Shown here: piece by piece, positions 39,518-49,678 of the stretch
How positions within the stretch are numbered: the stretch's first letter is position 1
Layout: each line of letters starts with the position of its first letter
NCBI GenBank assembly: GCA_905221235.1
Contig: CAJNCJ010000002.1
Coordinates: 177,699 to 241,698 of the forward strand
Direction: 5' to 3'
DNA from: a bacterium
GTDB lineage: Bacteria; Bacillota; Bacilli; Lactobacillales; Streptococcaceae
Length of the DNA stretch: 64,000 bases
Notes under the pieces: generated by a model
The model's database searches: none
Seen by the model: the letters and a program-made list of their open reading frames with translations, nothing else
What the model was told of the DNA's origin: nothing
Translations under genes and position numbers: made by a program

Positions 39518-39695
39518 AGCAGATACACTAGACTGAAAAAGACCAATAGATCATAAACTAACTAATTAAACGGTTTTTACTAATTTTTAATGGTTTTATA
39601 TCATTAACATTGAATACGTTTTCCTTATATCGTTTTTATCATTATTATGCAACAGATTTTTAGTTTATTTTACTAATATATAATATTTGTCCTTC

Positions 39696-41936
39696 CTATC
39701 GAACACTTTCGATTTTCCAACTATTCCACCCCTTAAAGCGTATAGCTCCTTGCTGGTCAGTTCGGTAAACTTTGCTATTGATAGTTTCCAGTCGTATCAA
39801 GGTTTCCTGATGGGGGAGTTTCGTTCGATTATTCTTTCCAACTGAGATGAGAGTCATCTCTGGTTTGAGCTGTTCTAAAAAGGCTGAACTTGATGATTTT
39901 TTAGAGCCATGTTGGCTAGCTTTCAAGACATCCACCTCTAGGTCAGGATATTGCTTCAGCAAGTCCTTCTCTCCTTTCTCCTCCAAATTTCCTGTGAAAA
40001 GAAAGTGCTTATCCAAGAGTTTCCCATAAAGAACCAGAGAATCTTCATGACCTCCATCTCCCATTTTCCTTGGAGCTAGGACTTCTAACTGACTTCCAAA
40101 AATTAGCAAGTTCTCTCCTGTTGTCACACTGCGCACCTTGGTTTGAATTGCCTGTAGTTCTGCAACAATTTCCTTCTGTTTCAAACTGCCTTTGGACACT
40201 AAAATTTCGCCTACATGGAAAGCCTTGGTCACCTCCAACAAATCTCCAACATGTTCCTTGTCCGTATTTGTCAAAATCAGCTGGTCAATCTTATCTACTC
40301 CTCGACTTTTGAGATAGGGAATCAAGGTTCGCTGGGCATTGCTGGTCGTCGTCTTTTCTTGCCATTTTTCAATTTTCTTATCAGACTCTGCCTTACCTCC
40401 CACATCTATGAGAATGGTTTTCCCAGTTACATCCCGTAGGAAAATACTTTCGCCTTGCCCCACATCCAGCATGGTGATTTCATTTTCTAGTGGATACTTG
40501 GTCAAGAAAAAGAGACCCACAATAAGTAAGCTAAAGCCAGCTACTCTTTTGATATTTTTCCTCAAATCATAGATTAAAGCCAAGGAAATTAACAATAAAA
40601 TTAAAAGCCACGCATTAGGTTGTCCAAAGACAAGCGGTCTACTTGCCAGCTGCGATACCAAGCGAATCATTCCCTCTAACCATTCAAAAATAAAATTAAG
40701 CTGAATGACTGAATAGAGAAAGGAAAGGGCAAATAAGATAGACAAGAGCGGTAAGAGGACCATGTCAAATAGAAAGGAAAAGACAAAAGTCAAAAGGATG
40801 GACCAAGGCTGAAATTCTGCAAAATAGAAGGATAGAATGGGTAATATTCCCAAAGAAATAACCAGACTTTCTCTGGCAATAGCCTTGAGCCCCTCCCCTT
40901 CTTTGCTGGTCATGGTCAAGATAAAAGCATAAGCGCAGGACAAGACTCCTCCTGCAGTCAGGAAAAAGTTTGGCATGACCATAAAGAGGACAAGGACTGT
41001 CAAGGCAAAATTATCCAAGCCCTTAACACCATGTTGAGCCAGTAACTTTTGCAAGAGACTGCGAATGACCGAGGCTGAAAATCCTGTCAGACCTGCATAA
41101 ATAAGGGAAAAGGGATAAGTCAGCCATTTCAACTTTTCTTGAGTCAAGCCCAATCGCAAAAGAAGCTTCTTAAATCCATCCATGAAAAAGCCTACCTGCA
41201 TACCTGACAAGGCAAAAAGATGGATAATTCCTAGACTGGAATAAAGCTCATTCATCTCCTCAAAGTCGGTGTCCAGATGTCCTAATAGAAGCCCCGTCAT
41301 GTAATTGCGCATAGGGTCTGGAAAATGTGTCTTAATCCAAACTACAGCCTTTCGACGTAAACTGGACAGGTTTTCACCTATATCCCAACTGCCAACCTTT
41401 TGAATCAACTGGATTTTTTTGATAGTAAGTGTCTGGTAAATTCCCTGAGTCTTCAGATAGGCTTGGTAGTCAAAGCCACCAAAATTTCTCTGCCCTTCTG
41501 GCTCCGAAAGTTTTCCTTCTAACTCTATCTCATGAAGGTCTGTTAAGACTTGAAATTTCTCTTTTTCATTCTCGGACTGAAGCTTATAGTAAACTTGGAA
41601 GGTACGGCTGTCAGACTTGCCCCGAAAGGACAGACTATTACCATTGACCTTAATAGTGTCAGGCAAAATCCGCACCCTTTCAACAGAATCTGCTAGGTTT
41701 TGACTAGCTTGACTCTGTTGCCAATTTTGAAAAACAAACCAAAATCCAAAGATTCCGCAAATTGCCAAAACTTTTCCAGCAGATTTCCAAGGAAATTGGA
41801 TAAAGAGACAGACTAGCAGAAAAACAAAACCCAACAAAGCAAGATAGGATGCTGAGAAAATGGCGTAGTAAAACCAGAGCAATAGGAAACTCAGATAGAT
41901 TAGGGGAATAGGGAAAGTCTTAATCCACTGTAACAT
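39696..41936 (-). CDS. comEC: DNA uptake channel ComEC (CelB)
   Basis: A 746-aa competence membrane protein. The N-terminal soluble domain is followed by the multi-helix Competence domain (about 210-470; GLLLGHLDTDFEEMNELYSS, HLFALSGMQVGFFMDGF). The C-terminal metallo-beta-lactamase domain has LDVGQGESIFL, but the metal motif reads TNTDKEHVGD rather than HxDxDH. It forms the channel for single-stranded DNA entry. It overlaps comEA by 17 bp and is controlled by the comEA SigX box. Confidence 0.96.
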   Translation of the reverse strand: MLQWIKTFPIPLIYLSFLLLWFYYAIFSASYLALLGFVFLLVCLFIQFPWKSAGKVLAICGIFGFWFVFQNWQQSQASQNLADSVERVRILPDTIKVNGNSLSFRGKSDSRTFQVYYKLQSENEKEKFQVLTDLHEIELEGKLSEPEGQRNFGGFDYQAYLKTQGIYQTLTIKKIQLIQKVGSWDIGENLSSLRRKAVVWIKTHFPDPMRNYMTGLLLGHLDTDFEEMNELYSSLGIIHLFALSGMQVGFFMDGFKKLLLRLGLTQEKLKWLTYPFSLIYAGLTGFSASVIRSLLQKLLAQHGVKGLDNFALTVLVLFMVMPNFFLTAGGVLSCAYAFILTMTSKEGEGLKAIARESLVISLGILPILSFYFAEFQPWSILLTFVFSFLFDMVLLPLLSILFALSFLYSVIQLNFIFEWLEGMIRLVSQLASRPLVFGQPNAWLLILLLISLALIYDLRKNIKRVAGFSLLIVGLFFLTKYPLENEITMLDVGQGESIFLRDVTGKTILIDVGGKAESDKKIEKWQEKTTTSNAQRTLIPYLKSRGVDKIDQLILTNTDKEHVGDLLEVTKAFHVGEILVSKGSLKQKEIVAELQAIQTKVRSVTTGENLLIFGSQLEVLAPRKMGDGGHEDSLVLYGKLLDKHFLFTGNLEEKGEKDLLKQYPDLEVDVLKASQHGSKKSSSSAFLEQLKPEMTLISVGKNNRTKLPHQETLIRLETINSKVYRTDQQGAIRFKGWNSWKIESVR

Positions 41937-42570
41937 AGTCTTTTAGCTTTTCTATCGTTTTAACACCGATGCCAGAAACCTTCTTGAGTTCATCAACCGA
42001 CTTGAACTTTCCATTTGATTCACGATGGTCGATAATATCCTGAGCTCGTTTACCACCCAGACCCTTGACCTGCTTGAGCTCTTCCAGACTGGCCTTGTTG
42101 AGATTGACCTTCTTTTCCTTGCTCGTTGAAGAAGTTGTCCCAGAACCAGTCTGTTGACTAGCTACTTCTTCTCCCTTAGTTGGAACGTAAACTAGAGCCT
42201 CATCACTAACTTTCTGAGCTAGATTGAGCGACTTGCTGTCTGCTTGCTCTGTCAAGCCACCCGCCTTTTGAACGGCATCATTGACCCGACTACCTACGGG
42301 CAAGTCATAAATTCCTGGCGATTTGACAGCACCTTTGACATCTACTGTGATTAGATCTTGTTCAACCGGTTCTTCCTTTTCTTCCTTCTTCACATCCTTT
42401 TCGGTCGATGAGTCCTTGGAAATAGCTGCGACTTCTGCCTGTAAATTCGTTTCTTTTACAGGTGTTTGTGGAGTTGGCTTTAGCAGGAAAAATCCTCCTA
42501 CAAGCAAGCCCAGACCAGTACAGATGACAATGATTTTATACTCTTTGATTTTCTCGATAATTGCTTCCAT
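41920..42570 (-). CDS. comEA: Competence DNA receptor ComEA (CelA)
   Basis: A 216-aa membrane-anchored DNA-binding protein. One N-terminal helix (IIVICTGLGLLVGGFFLL) is followed by an SLBB domain (VDVKGAVKSPGIYDLPVGS), a Ser/Thr linker and two helix-hairpin-helix motifs (VNLNKASLEELKQVKGLGGK, VSGIGVKTIEKLKDYV). It binds incoming double-stranded DNA. A SigX box lies 19 bases upstream. Confidence 0.96.
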   Translation of the reverse strand: MEAIIEKIKEYKIIVICTGLGLLVGGFFLLKPTPQTPVKETNLQAEVAAISKDSSTEKDVKKEEKEEPVEQDLITVDVKGAVKSPGIYDLPVGSRVNDAVQKAGGLTEQADSKSLNLAQKVSDEALVYVPTKGEEVASQQTGSGTTSSTSKEKKVNLNKASLEELKQVKGLGGKRAQDIIDHRESNGKFKSVDELKKVSGIGVKTIEKLKDYVTVD

Positions 42571-42589
42571 ATTTTCTCCTCTCTTAGAT

Positions 42590-42597
42590 TATTCGTA
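42590..42597 (-). promoter_or_regulatory. SigX (ComX) box of comEA-comEC
   Basis: TACGAATA on the minus strand, 19 bases before the comEA ATG and directly behind the terminator of the upstream gene. Confidence 0.92.
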
Positions 42598-42605
42598 AGA
42601 GGAAG

Positions 42606-42636
42606 AAAAAAACAGTTGAAAATTTCTTCTCAACTG
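42606..42636 (-). terminator. Terminator of the acetyltransferase gene
   Basis: CAGTTGA/TCAACTG stem on the minus strand (42636-42613) followed by seven T. It abuts the comEA SigX box. Confidence 0.85.
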
Positions 42637-42637
42637 C

Positions 42638-43207
42638 TTATTTATTTGCAAAATAGTCTTCCTTGGTCAAGACATAATGAACTCTTGTCACGATTCGGCC
42701 TTCTTCATGCTGGTCCATACAAGCATAAGCTTCTTCGTGGGAAAAACGCATTCCTGATTTCTCCATGACCTTTCCTGACGCAGGATTATCCTTATCGTGA
42801 AGAGCAACTAACTTGTTCATTCCTATTTTCTCAAAAACTAGCTTAATTACGGCACGATTGGCTTCTGTCGTCAATCCTTGATTCCAATACTTTTTATTGA
42901 TAATGTAGCCAATAGCTGCCTTCTTAAGAACAGGATCAATCTTGTACAGGTCAATAGTTCCAATAAACTGACCATTGCTTTTTAGCTCTATTCCCCAACG
43001 TCCTAAGGGATTGGCCAAGTAGAACTGAGCAATGTTATTCTTGGTTTCTTCCAAGCTCTGATTGGTTGGGAAAGTGTAGCGCGTATTATCCTTGTCCGAG
43101 GCATAGTCAAACATTGCTTCCGCATCATCCAAGGTTACAGGTCTAAGCAATAAACGCTCTGTCTCGACTATGGGATACTGAGCTAGTTTTAAAAAGATTG
43201 ATTCCAT
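42638..43207 (-). CDS. GNAT acetyltransferase (RimJ/RimL type)
   Basis: A 189-aa N-acetyltransferase of the RimJ/RimL group. It starts with ETERLLLRPVTLDDAEAMFD and has the acetyl-CoA site IGYIINKKYWNQGLTTEANR (about residues 98-117). It ends with NPASGKVMEKSGMRF. The substrate is unknown; relatives acetylate ribosomal proteins or small amines. It is a single-gene unit. Confidence 0.88.
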   Translation of the reverse strand: MESIFLKLAQYPIVETERLLLRPVTLDDAEAMFDYASDKDNTRYTFPTNQSLEETKNNIAQFYLANPLGRWGIELKSNGQFIGTIDLYKIDPVLKKAAIGYIINKKYWNQGLTTEANRAVIKLVFEKIGMNKLVALHDKDNPASGKVMEKSGMRFSHEEAYACMDQHEEGRIVTRVHYVLTKEDYFANK

Positions 43208-43313
43208 AGGATTCCACCACTTGAAAAGTTTCTAACTAAGATAAGGATATTGAATGAAATATTTAAAAAGCAAATTTATACTTGGTATTGAGATAACTTT
43301 AAATACAAAAGAA

Positions 43314-44318
43314 CTACCCTTCAGACAGAGGTTGAGACTCTAATTCTTCACTCTCTTCATTCTTGACCGGTGCTGGTTCATAAGCTCGAATAATCTGAGC
43401 AACAACTGGATGGCGAACCACATCCTTGGCTGAAAAATGAACAAAGTCAATTTGATGAATGTTCTTGAGTTTTTCTTGGGCATCAATCAAACCGGACTTG
43501 ACATTACGCGGCAGGTCAATCTGACTGATATCTCCATTGACAATCATCTTAGAATTAAAGCCTAAACGAGTCAGGAACATCTTCATCTGCATGATGGTCG
43601 TATTTTGCGCCTCATCGAGAATGACAAAGGCATCATCCAAGGTCCGTCCACGCATATAGGCAAGGGGTGCAATCTCGATAATTTCACGCTCCATGAGACG
43701 AGTTGTTTGGTCTTTCCCAAGAATCTGATACAAGGCATCATAAACAGGTCGAAGGTAAGGATCTACCTTCTCCTTAAGATCACCCGGAAGAAAACCTAGA
43801 CTCTCTCCTGCTTCAACTGCTGGTCGAGTCAGGATAATCCGTTTGACCTGGCCACGCTTGAGAGCAGTCACTGCCAAGGTCACTGCAAGAAAGGTCTTTC
43901 CTGTCCCTGCAGGTCCGATTCCAAAGGTCACATCGTGTTGCTTAACGCTATCCACATAAAGCTTTTGACCTAAGGTTTTGACACGGATTGGTTTCCCAGT
44001 ATTGTCCTTGATAATTTCTTCTTCGTAAAGGGCGACAAACTTATCAATTTCATCGTTTTTGACCATGCTAATCGCAGTCACCACATCTGGCGTACCAACG
44101 GTCATCCCACGATTTACCAAGACCATCAAAGCCTGAATAACCTGACGGGCTTCTTCACAGGCAGTCTCTTCTCCCAAAACCTGGACAATCTCCGTACGGG
44201 CATGAATCACCACATCCAGCTCTTCTTCCATCATACGAAGATGGCGTTCATTGGAACCAAAAAGATGAAACAGGTCATCTGGATGACTCAGTTGAATGTC
44301 TATTGAATGTTCCTTCAA
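43314..44318 (-). CDS. phoH: PhoH-like ATPase
   Basis: A 334-aa P-loop ATPase with GPAGTGKTFLAVTLA (Walker A, about residue 138), the PhoH motif LGFLPGDLKEK and DEAQN (Walker B). The start at 44318 is TTG, eight bases behind GAGAGG. The protein is linked to RNA metabolism and is often near ybeY in other Firmicutes, but here it is about 13 kb away. Confidence 0.93.
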   Translation of the reverse strand: MKEHSIDIQLSHPDDLFHLFGSNERHLRMMEEELDVVIHARTEIVQVLGEETACEEARQVIQALMVLVNRGMTVGTPDVVTAISMVKNDEIDKFVALYEEEIIKDNTGKPIRVKTLGQKLYVDSVKQHDVTFGIGPAGTGKTFLAVTLAVTALKRGQVKRIILTRPAVEAGESLGFLPGDLKEKVDPYLRPVYDALYQILGKDQTTRLMEREIIEIAPLAYMRGRTLDDAFVILDEAQNTTIMQMKMFLTRLGFNSKMIVNGDISQIDLPRNVKSGLIDAQEKLKNIHQIDFVHFSAKDVVRHPVVAQIIRAYEPAPVKNEESEELESQPLSEG

Positions 44319-44403
44319 ATAAAGAACCTCTCTAATCCTTTTATTTCTTTTTATTATAGCAAAGGGATCGATAAATTACTAGCCCAAACCCAATGAATAA
44401 AGT

Positions 44404-44619
44404 CTAGTGTTCTAAGTATTCTTGCCAGATAACGTCAAAATCTCCTAGGTTAAAAGAGAAACTGGCATGTTCTTCCAAAAAGCGACTCACCTCATCAAAA
44501 TCATCTGTGTGTTTTGGGAAGGCTGACTCTTCAAATGCTAGATCTGCCAAGATGGCTTTGGGACTGTTACTCTTAGGATTGCGCTCAGTCATGAGCCAAG
44601 TGTAAAATGATTTTCTCAT
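44404..44619 (-). CDS. YozE-family protein (UPF0346)
   Basis: A 71-aa protein with the YozE SAM-like signature ([37 protein letters not shown]). Structures of relatives are small helical bundles; the function is unknown. It begins 9 bp after cvfB. Confidence 0.9.
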   Translation of the reverse strand: MRKSFYTWLMTERNPKSNSPKAILADLAFEESAFPKHTDDFDEVSRFLEEHASFSFNLGDFDVIWQEYLEH

Positions 44620-44627
44620 ATGTCACC

Positions 44628-45482
44628 CTAGATCAACTCTGTCCCAAACTGGTCTTGCTTGATTTTACCAGCCTTCATCAAGCCACCGAGTGCTTTCTTG
44701 AACTGACCTTTAGAAATACCAAAGGTTGCCTTGATGTCGTCTGGGGATGACTTATCATTCAAGGTCATAAAACCGCCATTGCTTTCCAAATAGGTCAAAA
44801 TCATCTGAGCATCATTTTCCAACATCTCAAAGGAACGTGGTTTGAGGGAGAGGTTCAAGGTACGATCCACCTCACGGAAACCAATGACACGCGCATCTAA
44901 TACTTGCCCCAAACGTGGCTCTGCGTAACGCTCGCTAGGATGGATAAAACCAAGCATGTTATTTTCTGGCAGGTAAACAAAAGTTCCCGATAGCTTGAGA
45001 CGGTATACAATGGCTGGCCAGTTTTGGTTCTGCATGTTGTTGTAGGCAGGACGAGCCAGACGTTGGAAGTCTTCTTGATAAGCCAATAGTCCCCAAATAC
45101 GGTCTTTCTTGTCCACTTCAAGATGGATGTAGAGTTGGTCGCCCTTCTTAGGCCAGAGTTCCTTGAGCTCAGGGAGGATATCGAGTGACACTACGATTTC
45201 CTTGTCAGGAAGTCCTGTATCCACAAAAACACCCAAGTCCTTACGAACTTCTGTGACACGTCCCCAACCAAATTGGTCCTGAGTAGCAGTCACTTCTAGA
45301 GTCGTCAAGCGGAGTTTTTGCTTCATATCCGTGTAAGCAAAACCTTTAACCGTATCCCCTACTGTATGCTGACCTTCTTCCTTAGCAAGCGCATAGGTTT
45401 GCCCATCCTTTTGCACAAAGTAAAAACGGTCATTTTCATCGATGATGAGTCCAACGATAAAACTTGCAAGATTTGTATTCAT
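44628..45482 (-). CDS. cvfB: CvfB, S1-domain RNA-binding protein
   Basis: A 284-aa protein with three S1-like domains and a C-terminal winged helix (SPDDIKATFGISKGQFKKAL). It has NMLGFIHPSERYAEPRLGQV in the third repeat. CvfB relatives bind RNA and affect virulence-factor expression in Gram-positive cocci. The ATG at 45482 has GAAGGA three bases upstream. Confidence 0.92.
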   Translation of the reverse strand: MNTNLASFIVGLIIDENDRFYFVQKDGQTYALAKEEGQHTVGDTVKGFAYTDMKQKLRLTTLEVTATQDQFGWGRVTEVRKDLGVFVDTGLPDKEIVVSLDILPELKELWPKKGDQLYIHLEVDKKDRIWGLLAYQEDFQRLARPAYNNMQNQNWPAIVYRLKLSGTFVYLPENNMLGFIHPSERYAEPRLGQVLDARVIGFREVDRTLNLSLKPRSFEMLENDAQMILTYLESNGGFMTLNDKSSPDDIKATFGISKGQFKKALGGLMKAGKIKQDQFGTELI

Positions 45483-45541
45483 ATTTCCTTCTTTCGAATA
45501 AAACTCAGCCAGCAATGCCAACTGAGTTTTTCTGTTTATTT

Positions 45542-46099
45542 TTAGACTTCCAAGAGTTCTTTTTCTTTGTTGGCAGTCATGTCGTCGATGTGTTTGACAG
45601 CATCGTCTGTTACTTTTTGAATGTCTTTTTCAAGAGTCTTCAATTCGTCTTCAGTAATTTCTTTTGCTTTTTCTTGTTTCTTAGCTTCGTCCATAGCATC
45701 TCGACGGATATTGCGGACAGCCACTTTAGCATTTTCACCGACCTTCTTCACTTCTTTAGCAAGGTCACGACGAGTTTCTTCTGTAAGAGCTGGGATAACC
45801 AAGCGAATCACAGAACCATCATTAGCTGGTGTAATACCAAGATCCGAAGCGTTCAAGGCACGTTCGATGTCTTTCAATGAAGACTTGTCAAATGGTGTTA
45901 CTAACAAAACACGCGCTTCTGGAATGGTAATTGAAGCGATTTGGTTAAGAGGAGTTTCTACTCCATAGTATTCTACATGTACACGGTCAAGCAAGCTTGC
46001 ATTGGCACGACCGGCACGGATACCACCAAATTCACGAGCAAGTGATTGGTGAGACTGGGTCATTCTCTCTTTAGCTTTTTCAATAATTGCGTTAGCCAT
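45542..46099 (-). CDS. frr: Ribosome recycling factor
   Basis: A 185-aa tRNA-mimic that splits post-termination ribosomes with EF-G. It shows the RRF pattern ([39 protein letters not shown]). It follows pyrH by 8 bp in the conserved pyrH-frr order. Confidence 0.98.
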   Translation of the reverse strand: MANAIIEKAKERMTQSHQSLAREFGGIRAGRANASLLDRVHVEYYGVETPLNQIASITIPEARVLLVTPFDKSSLKDIERALNASDLGITPANDGSVIRLVIPALTEETRRDLAKEVKKVGENAKVAVRNIRRDAMDEAKKQEKAKEITEDELKTLEKDIQKVTDDAVKHIDDMTANKEKELLEV

Positions 46100-46107
46100 A
46101 ATCTTTC

Positions 46108-46845
46108 TTATTCCTTTTCTTCGATATTATTTGAAACTGTTGTTCCGATATTTTCCCCAAATACGACACGTTTGATGTTGCCTGGTTGGTTCATGTTAAA
46201 GACAACCAAGTCAATGTCGTTGTCCATTGAGAGGGTTGAAGCTGTTGAGTCCATGATACGCAGACCTTTATTGATAACGTCACGGTGAGTCAATTCTTCA
46301 AACTTAACGGCTGTCTTGTCTTTCTTAGGATCGGCATTATAAACACCGTCGACACCATTTTTAGCCATAAGGATGGCATCTGCTTCAATTTCAGCTGCAC
46401 GAAGGGCCGCTGTTGTATCTGTTGAGAAGTAAGGTGAACCAATTCCGGCACCAAAGATAACGATACGGCCTTTTTCAAGGTGACGAAGGGCACGTCCACG
46501 TACGTAAGGCTCTGCCACTTGTTGCATGGCAATAGCTGTTTGTACACGCGTATCGACACCAACTTGTTGCAATGAATCTGCCATCACAAGAGCATTCATA
46601 ACAGTCCCAAGCATTCCTGTGTAATCTGCCTGAACGCGGTCCATTCCTGCTTCTGCTGCAGGTTCTCCACGCCAGAGATTTCCTCCACCAATAACAAGGG
46701 CAATTTCGATACCTAAGCTATGAACTTCTTGAATCTCTTTTGCGATTGTTTGAACTGTTTGGATATCAATCCCTACGCCACGTTCACCGGCAAGGGCTTC
46801 ACCTGATAACTTGATTAAAATACGTTTATACTTGGGATTCGCCAT
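46108..46845 (-). CDS. pyrH: UMP kinase
   Basis: A 245-aa amino-acid-kinase-fold enzyme that phosphorylates UMP. It has [15 protein letters not shown] at the N-terminus, GGGNLWRG and [20 protein letters not shown]. The third codon ATG (46845) is the better start because GGAGAG lies at the right distance; a GTG two codons upstream overlaps it. Confidence 0.97.
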   Translation of the reverse strand: MANPKYKRILIKLSGEALAGERGVGIDIQTVQTIAKEIQEVHSLGIEIALVIGGGNLWRGEPAAEAGMDRVQADYTGMLGTVMNALVMADSLQQVGVDTRVQTAIAMQQVAEPYVRGRALRHLEKGRIVIFGAGIGSPYFSTDTTAALRAAEIEADAILMAKNGVDGVYNADPKKDKTAVKFEELTHRDVINKGLRIMDSTASTLSMDNDIDLVVFNMNQPGNIKRVVFGENIGTTVSNNIEEKE

Positions 46846-46928
46846 TTTCACTCTCCTTTTTTTATCCTACCTATTTTATCACAATTTCTAAGATTTTTAT
46901 AGTATCATGAGCAATTCTTTCAAAAAAA

Positions 46929-48263
46929 TTAGACTGTTAAAAATTCCTCTAAGTCGGCAAGGGCACGCTCTGCAATTTTTTCATAACGAGCCTTCTTATC
47001 ACGGATACGTTCGCCTTCCAACTCCTTGATGATCCCAAAATTAACATTCATCGGTTGGAAATGTTTGCTGTCTGCATGAGTGATGTAATGAGCCAAGCTT
47101 CCAATAGCTGTCGTCTCTGGGAAAATAGCCTCGCTTTCTCCCTTGAAGAGACGAGCTGCGTTAATCCCCGCAACTAAGCCTGAAGCCGCTGACTCAACAT
47201 AGCCTTCCACACCCGTCATTTGACCAGCAAAGAAGAGATTTGGTTGTTTCTTAGAACGATAGGTCTGTTCAAGAAGATTTGGTGAATCCATGTAAGAATT
47301 GCGGTGCATGACCCCATAACGAACAAACTCCGCATTTTCAAGACCTGGAATCATTTGGAAGACACGCTTTTGTTCTCCCCATTTGAGGTGGGTCTGGAAA
47401 CCGACGATATTGTAGAGGCTACCAGCCGCATTGTCCTGACGAAGTTGAACAACCGCGTAAGGTGTTTTGAATTCGCCATCACGAGGTCCTGTGTAGTCGT
47501 CTGGATACTCCAGACCGACTGGCTTCATAGGGCCATAAAGCATAGTTTTAATACCACGTTTAGCCATGACTTCGATAGGCATACATCCTTCAAAGTACTT
47601 TTCTTTTTCAAAGGAATTCAGCGGTGCTTCCTCCGCATTGACCAAGGCTTCATGGAAATCCATAAACTCTTGCTTAGTCATAGGCGCGTTGAGGTAGGCT
47701 GCCTCTCCCTTATCATAACGAGACTTGAGATAGACCTTGCTCATATCAATGGTGTTGACATCGATAATAGGTGCTGCCGCATCGTAAAAATAGAAACCAT
47801 CGCCGTCATTAAGGGCATGAATCTTCTCAGCCAGGGCATCGCTAGTCAAAGGACCAGTAGCGACAACCGTAATAACATCAGTCGGTAATTCTGTAACTTC
47901 ATCACGAACCACCTCAATCAAGGGATGATTAGCCACTTTTTCGGTCACCATTTGAGAGAAACCATCACGGTCTACCGCAAGAGCCCCACCCGCAGGAACA
48001 CATGTAGCCTCAGCAGATTCCAAGATAACAGAACCCAAGCGACGCATTTCTTCCTTGAGAAGACCAACAGCATTGGTCAAAGCATCCCCACGCAAGGAAT
48101 TGGAACAAACTAACTCAGCAAAATTGTCTGTTTTGTGCTGGGGTGTTGACTTGACCCCACGCATTTCATATAGTTTAACTGGAATACCACGTTCTGCAAT
48201 TTGGTAAGCTGCTTCAGAACCTGCCAAACCAGCACCGATAACATTGATATAAGATTGAGACAC
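46929..48263 (-). CDS. trmFO: tRNA (m5U54) methyltransferase TrmFO
   Basis: A 444-aa FAD- and folate-dependent enzyme that makes m5U54 in tRNA. The FAD motif is [20 protein letters not shown], the catalytic Cys region is [15 protein letters not shown], and [18 protein letters not shown] lies near the end. The start is GTG at 48263 ([10 protein letters not shown]), nine bases after AGAGGT; the longer frame to 48296 lacks a better site. It is monocistronic. Confidence 0.96.
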   Translation of the reverse strand: MSQSYINVIGAGLAGSEAAYQIAERGIPVKLYEMRGVKSTPQHKTDNFAELVCSNSLRGDALTNAVGLLKEEMRRLGSVILESAEATCVPAGGALAVDRDGFSQMVTEKVANHPLIEVVRDEVTELPTDVITVVATGPLTSDALAEKIHALNDGDGFYFYDAAAPIIDVNTIDMSKVYLKSRYDKGEAAYLNAPMTKQEFMDFHEALVNAEEAPLNSFEKEKYFEGCMPIEVMAKRGIKTMLYGPMKPVGLEYPDDYTGPRDGEFKTPYAVVQLRQDNAAGSLYNIVGFQTHLKWGEQKRVFQMIPGLENAEFVRYGVMHRNSYMDSPNLLEQTYRSKKQPNLFFAGQMTGVEGYVESAASGLVAGINAARLFKGESEAIFPETTAIGSLAHYITHADSKHFQPMNVNFGIIKELEGERIRDKKARYEKIAERALADLEEFLTV

Positions 48264-48355
48264 GACACTAATACCTCTTTGGGAGTGTGAAGACAAGATT
48301 CACATTGAAAAAGCCAACCGAACTTACTCGCTTTCGAATTTCTTGGCTCAGGCTG

Positions 48356-48446
48356 AAAAAGTCCACAGGACTTTTTCACTCCCACAAATCTTTCTATTTT
48401 TTTCTTCTACTAGTATAACAAAAAAAGGGAAGAAGGCAAACTTCCC
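48356..48446 (-). terminator. Two tandem hairpins downstream of rsmI
   Basis: GGGAAG/CTTCCC (48446-48427) followed by seven T is the terminator of the tmk-rsmI unit. About 50 bp further on, AAAAAGTCC/GGACTTTTT (about 48377-48357) is a second hairpin lying in front of trmFO. The 154-bp gap to trmFO holds nothing else I can name. Confidence 0.75.
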
Positions 48447-48449
48447 TGT

Positions 48450-49319
48450 TTAGTCACTTTCTTCCCAGTCGTGGTAGGCAGCGTAGAGCTGACTTTTATT
48501 CCACTGGTAAATCTTCGCTACTTCCTTAATGGCTTGATTTTTCTTCATGCCTTGCTGGATGCGAGATTGGATTTCTAAGAACAAGTCTTCCTCGTCTTTT
48601 TCCTCCACATCTTGGTTGGCACCTTCAACGATGAGTAGACACTCACCCTTGAGCGGTGTTTCAGCAATGCTTTCTAATAACTCAGAAATGATACCGCGTT
48701 GGTATTCTTCATAGATTTTGGTCAATTCTCTAACCAAGACGACCGAGCGGTCACCATAGACTTCTAGCATATTTTCCAACGTATCTACCACACGATGGGG
48801 CGATTCATAGAAAATCTGAGTTTCAGGATAATCTTTTTTCGAGTCGAAAAATTGCTTTTGCTGGCCTGATTTTCTTGGTAAAAAGCCATAAAAGATATGT
48901 GGCTGCGGTGCTAAACCACTGGCAATCAATGCAGAAATACCTGCAGAGGCTCCTGGAACTGTGACAACCGCAATTTCTTCCTCAATAGCTGCCTTAACCA
49001 AATCATGACCAGGGTCTGAGATACTAGGCAGACCCGCATCGGATACCTGAGCAATACTTTGCCCTGCTTTCAAGAAACCAATCAAATCAGGAATTTTTTC
49101 CTTGGCATTGTGCTCATGAAAACTAATCTGCTTGGTGGAAATATCAAAATGCTTGAGCAAAAGTCCTGTATTGCGCGTGTCCTCAGCCGCAATACAGTCC
49201 ACTTCTTTCAAGGTTTGGATAGCACGAAAGGTCATATCATCTAGATTGCCAATCGGCGTTGCCACTAGATACAGCTTGCCATAGGGAGACTGCCCCTTAA
49301 AACTTTTTTGAATCTGCAT
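48450..49319 (-). CDS. rsmI: 16S rRNA (cytidine-1402 2'-O) methyltransferase RsmI
   Basis: A 289-aa tetrapyrrole-methylase-fold enzyme that 2'-O-methylates C1402 of 16S rRNA. Signature segments are YLVATPIGNLDDMTFRA, SDAGLPSISDPG and PGASAGISALIASG. It starts 2 bp after yabA. Confidence 0.97.
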   Translation of the reverse strand: MQIQKSFKGQSPYGKLYLVATPIGNLDDMTFRAIQTLKEVDCIAAEDTRNTGLLLKHFDISTKQISFHEHNAKEKIPDLIGFLKAGQSIAQVSDAGLPSISDPGHDLVKAAIEEEIAVVTVPGASAGISALIASGLAPQPHIFYGFLPRKSGQQKQFFDSKKDYPETQIFYESPHRVVDTLENMLEVYGDRSVVLVRELTKIYEEYQRGIISELLESIAETPLKGECLLIVEGANQDVEEKDEEDLFLEIQSRIQQGMKKNQAIKEVAKIYQWNKSQLYAAYHDWEESD

Positions 49320-49321
49320 GC

Positions 49322-49639
49322 TTACTCCCTGTATAACAACTCGTCACAGAACATACATTCTTCGTCCTGCTCCCGACGTTGCCCATAAAAATCATTACAT
49401 ACGTGAAATCCATCACGGTAAATGCGACGGACACTTTCACGAACATGCTTAGCCTTGACAGGAGCATCTGCTTCCACCTCACCCAAGCGTTCTCGCAACT
49501 TACTATTTTCCAAGCGAAGAGCTGTATTTTCCTCTACCAGGCTCTTGAGATTTTTCTTGATGGCTTCCACATCGGCCAAGGTCACCAATAACTGTTGGGA
49601 AAAATCATCCAGCGCGTCAAATAATTCTTTTTTGTCCAT
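49322..49639 (-). CDS. yabA: Replication initiation-control protein YabA
   Basis: A 105-aa regulator that binds DnaA and DnaN to limit initiation. An N-terminal leucine-rich helix forms the tetramer stalk (about residues 1-60). A C-terminal zinc motif uses H-V-C near residue 80 and CMFC near residue 97. It lies between holB and rsmI, the usual Gram-positive order. Confidence 0.95.
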
Positions 49640-49678
49640 AAACCAGCCCTTTCCTTTCTTTATCGTTCATTTTTGAGT

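Noticed and set aside
47304..47888. 194-codon plus-strand frame opposite trmFO
   Set aside because: It is antisense to a complete, well-conserved enzyme, has no ribosome site or promoter, and its composition mirrors the complement of trmFO.
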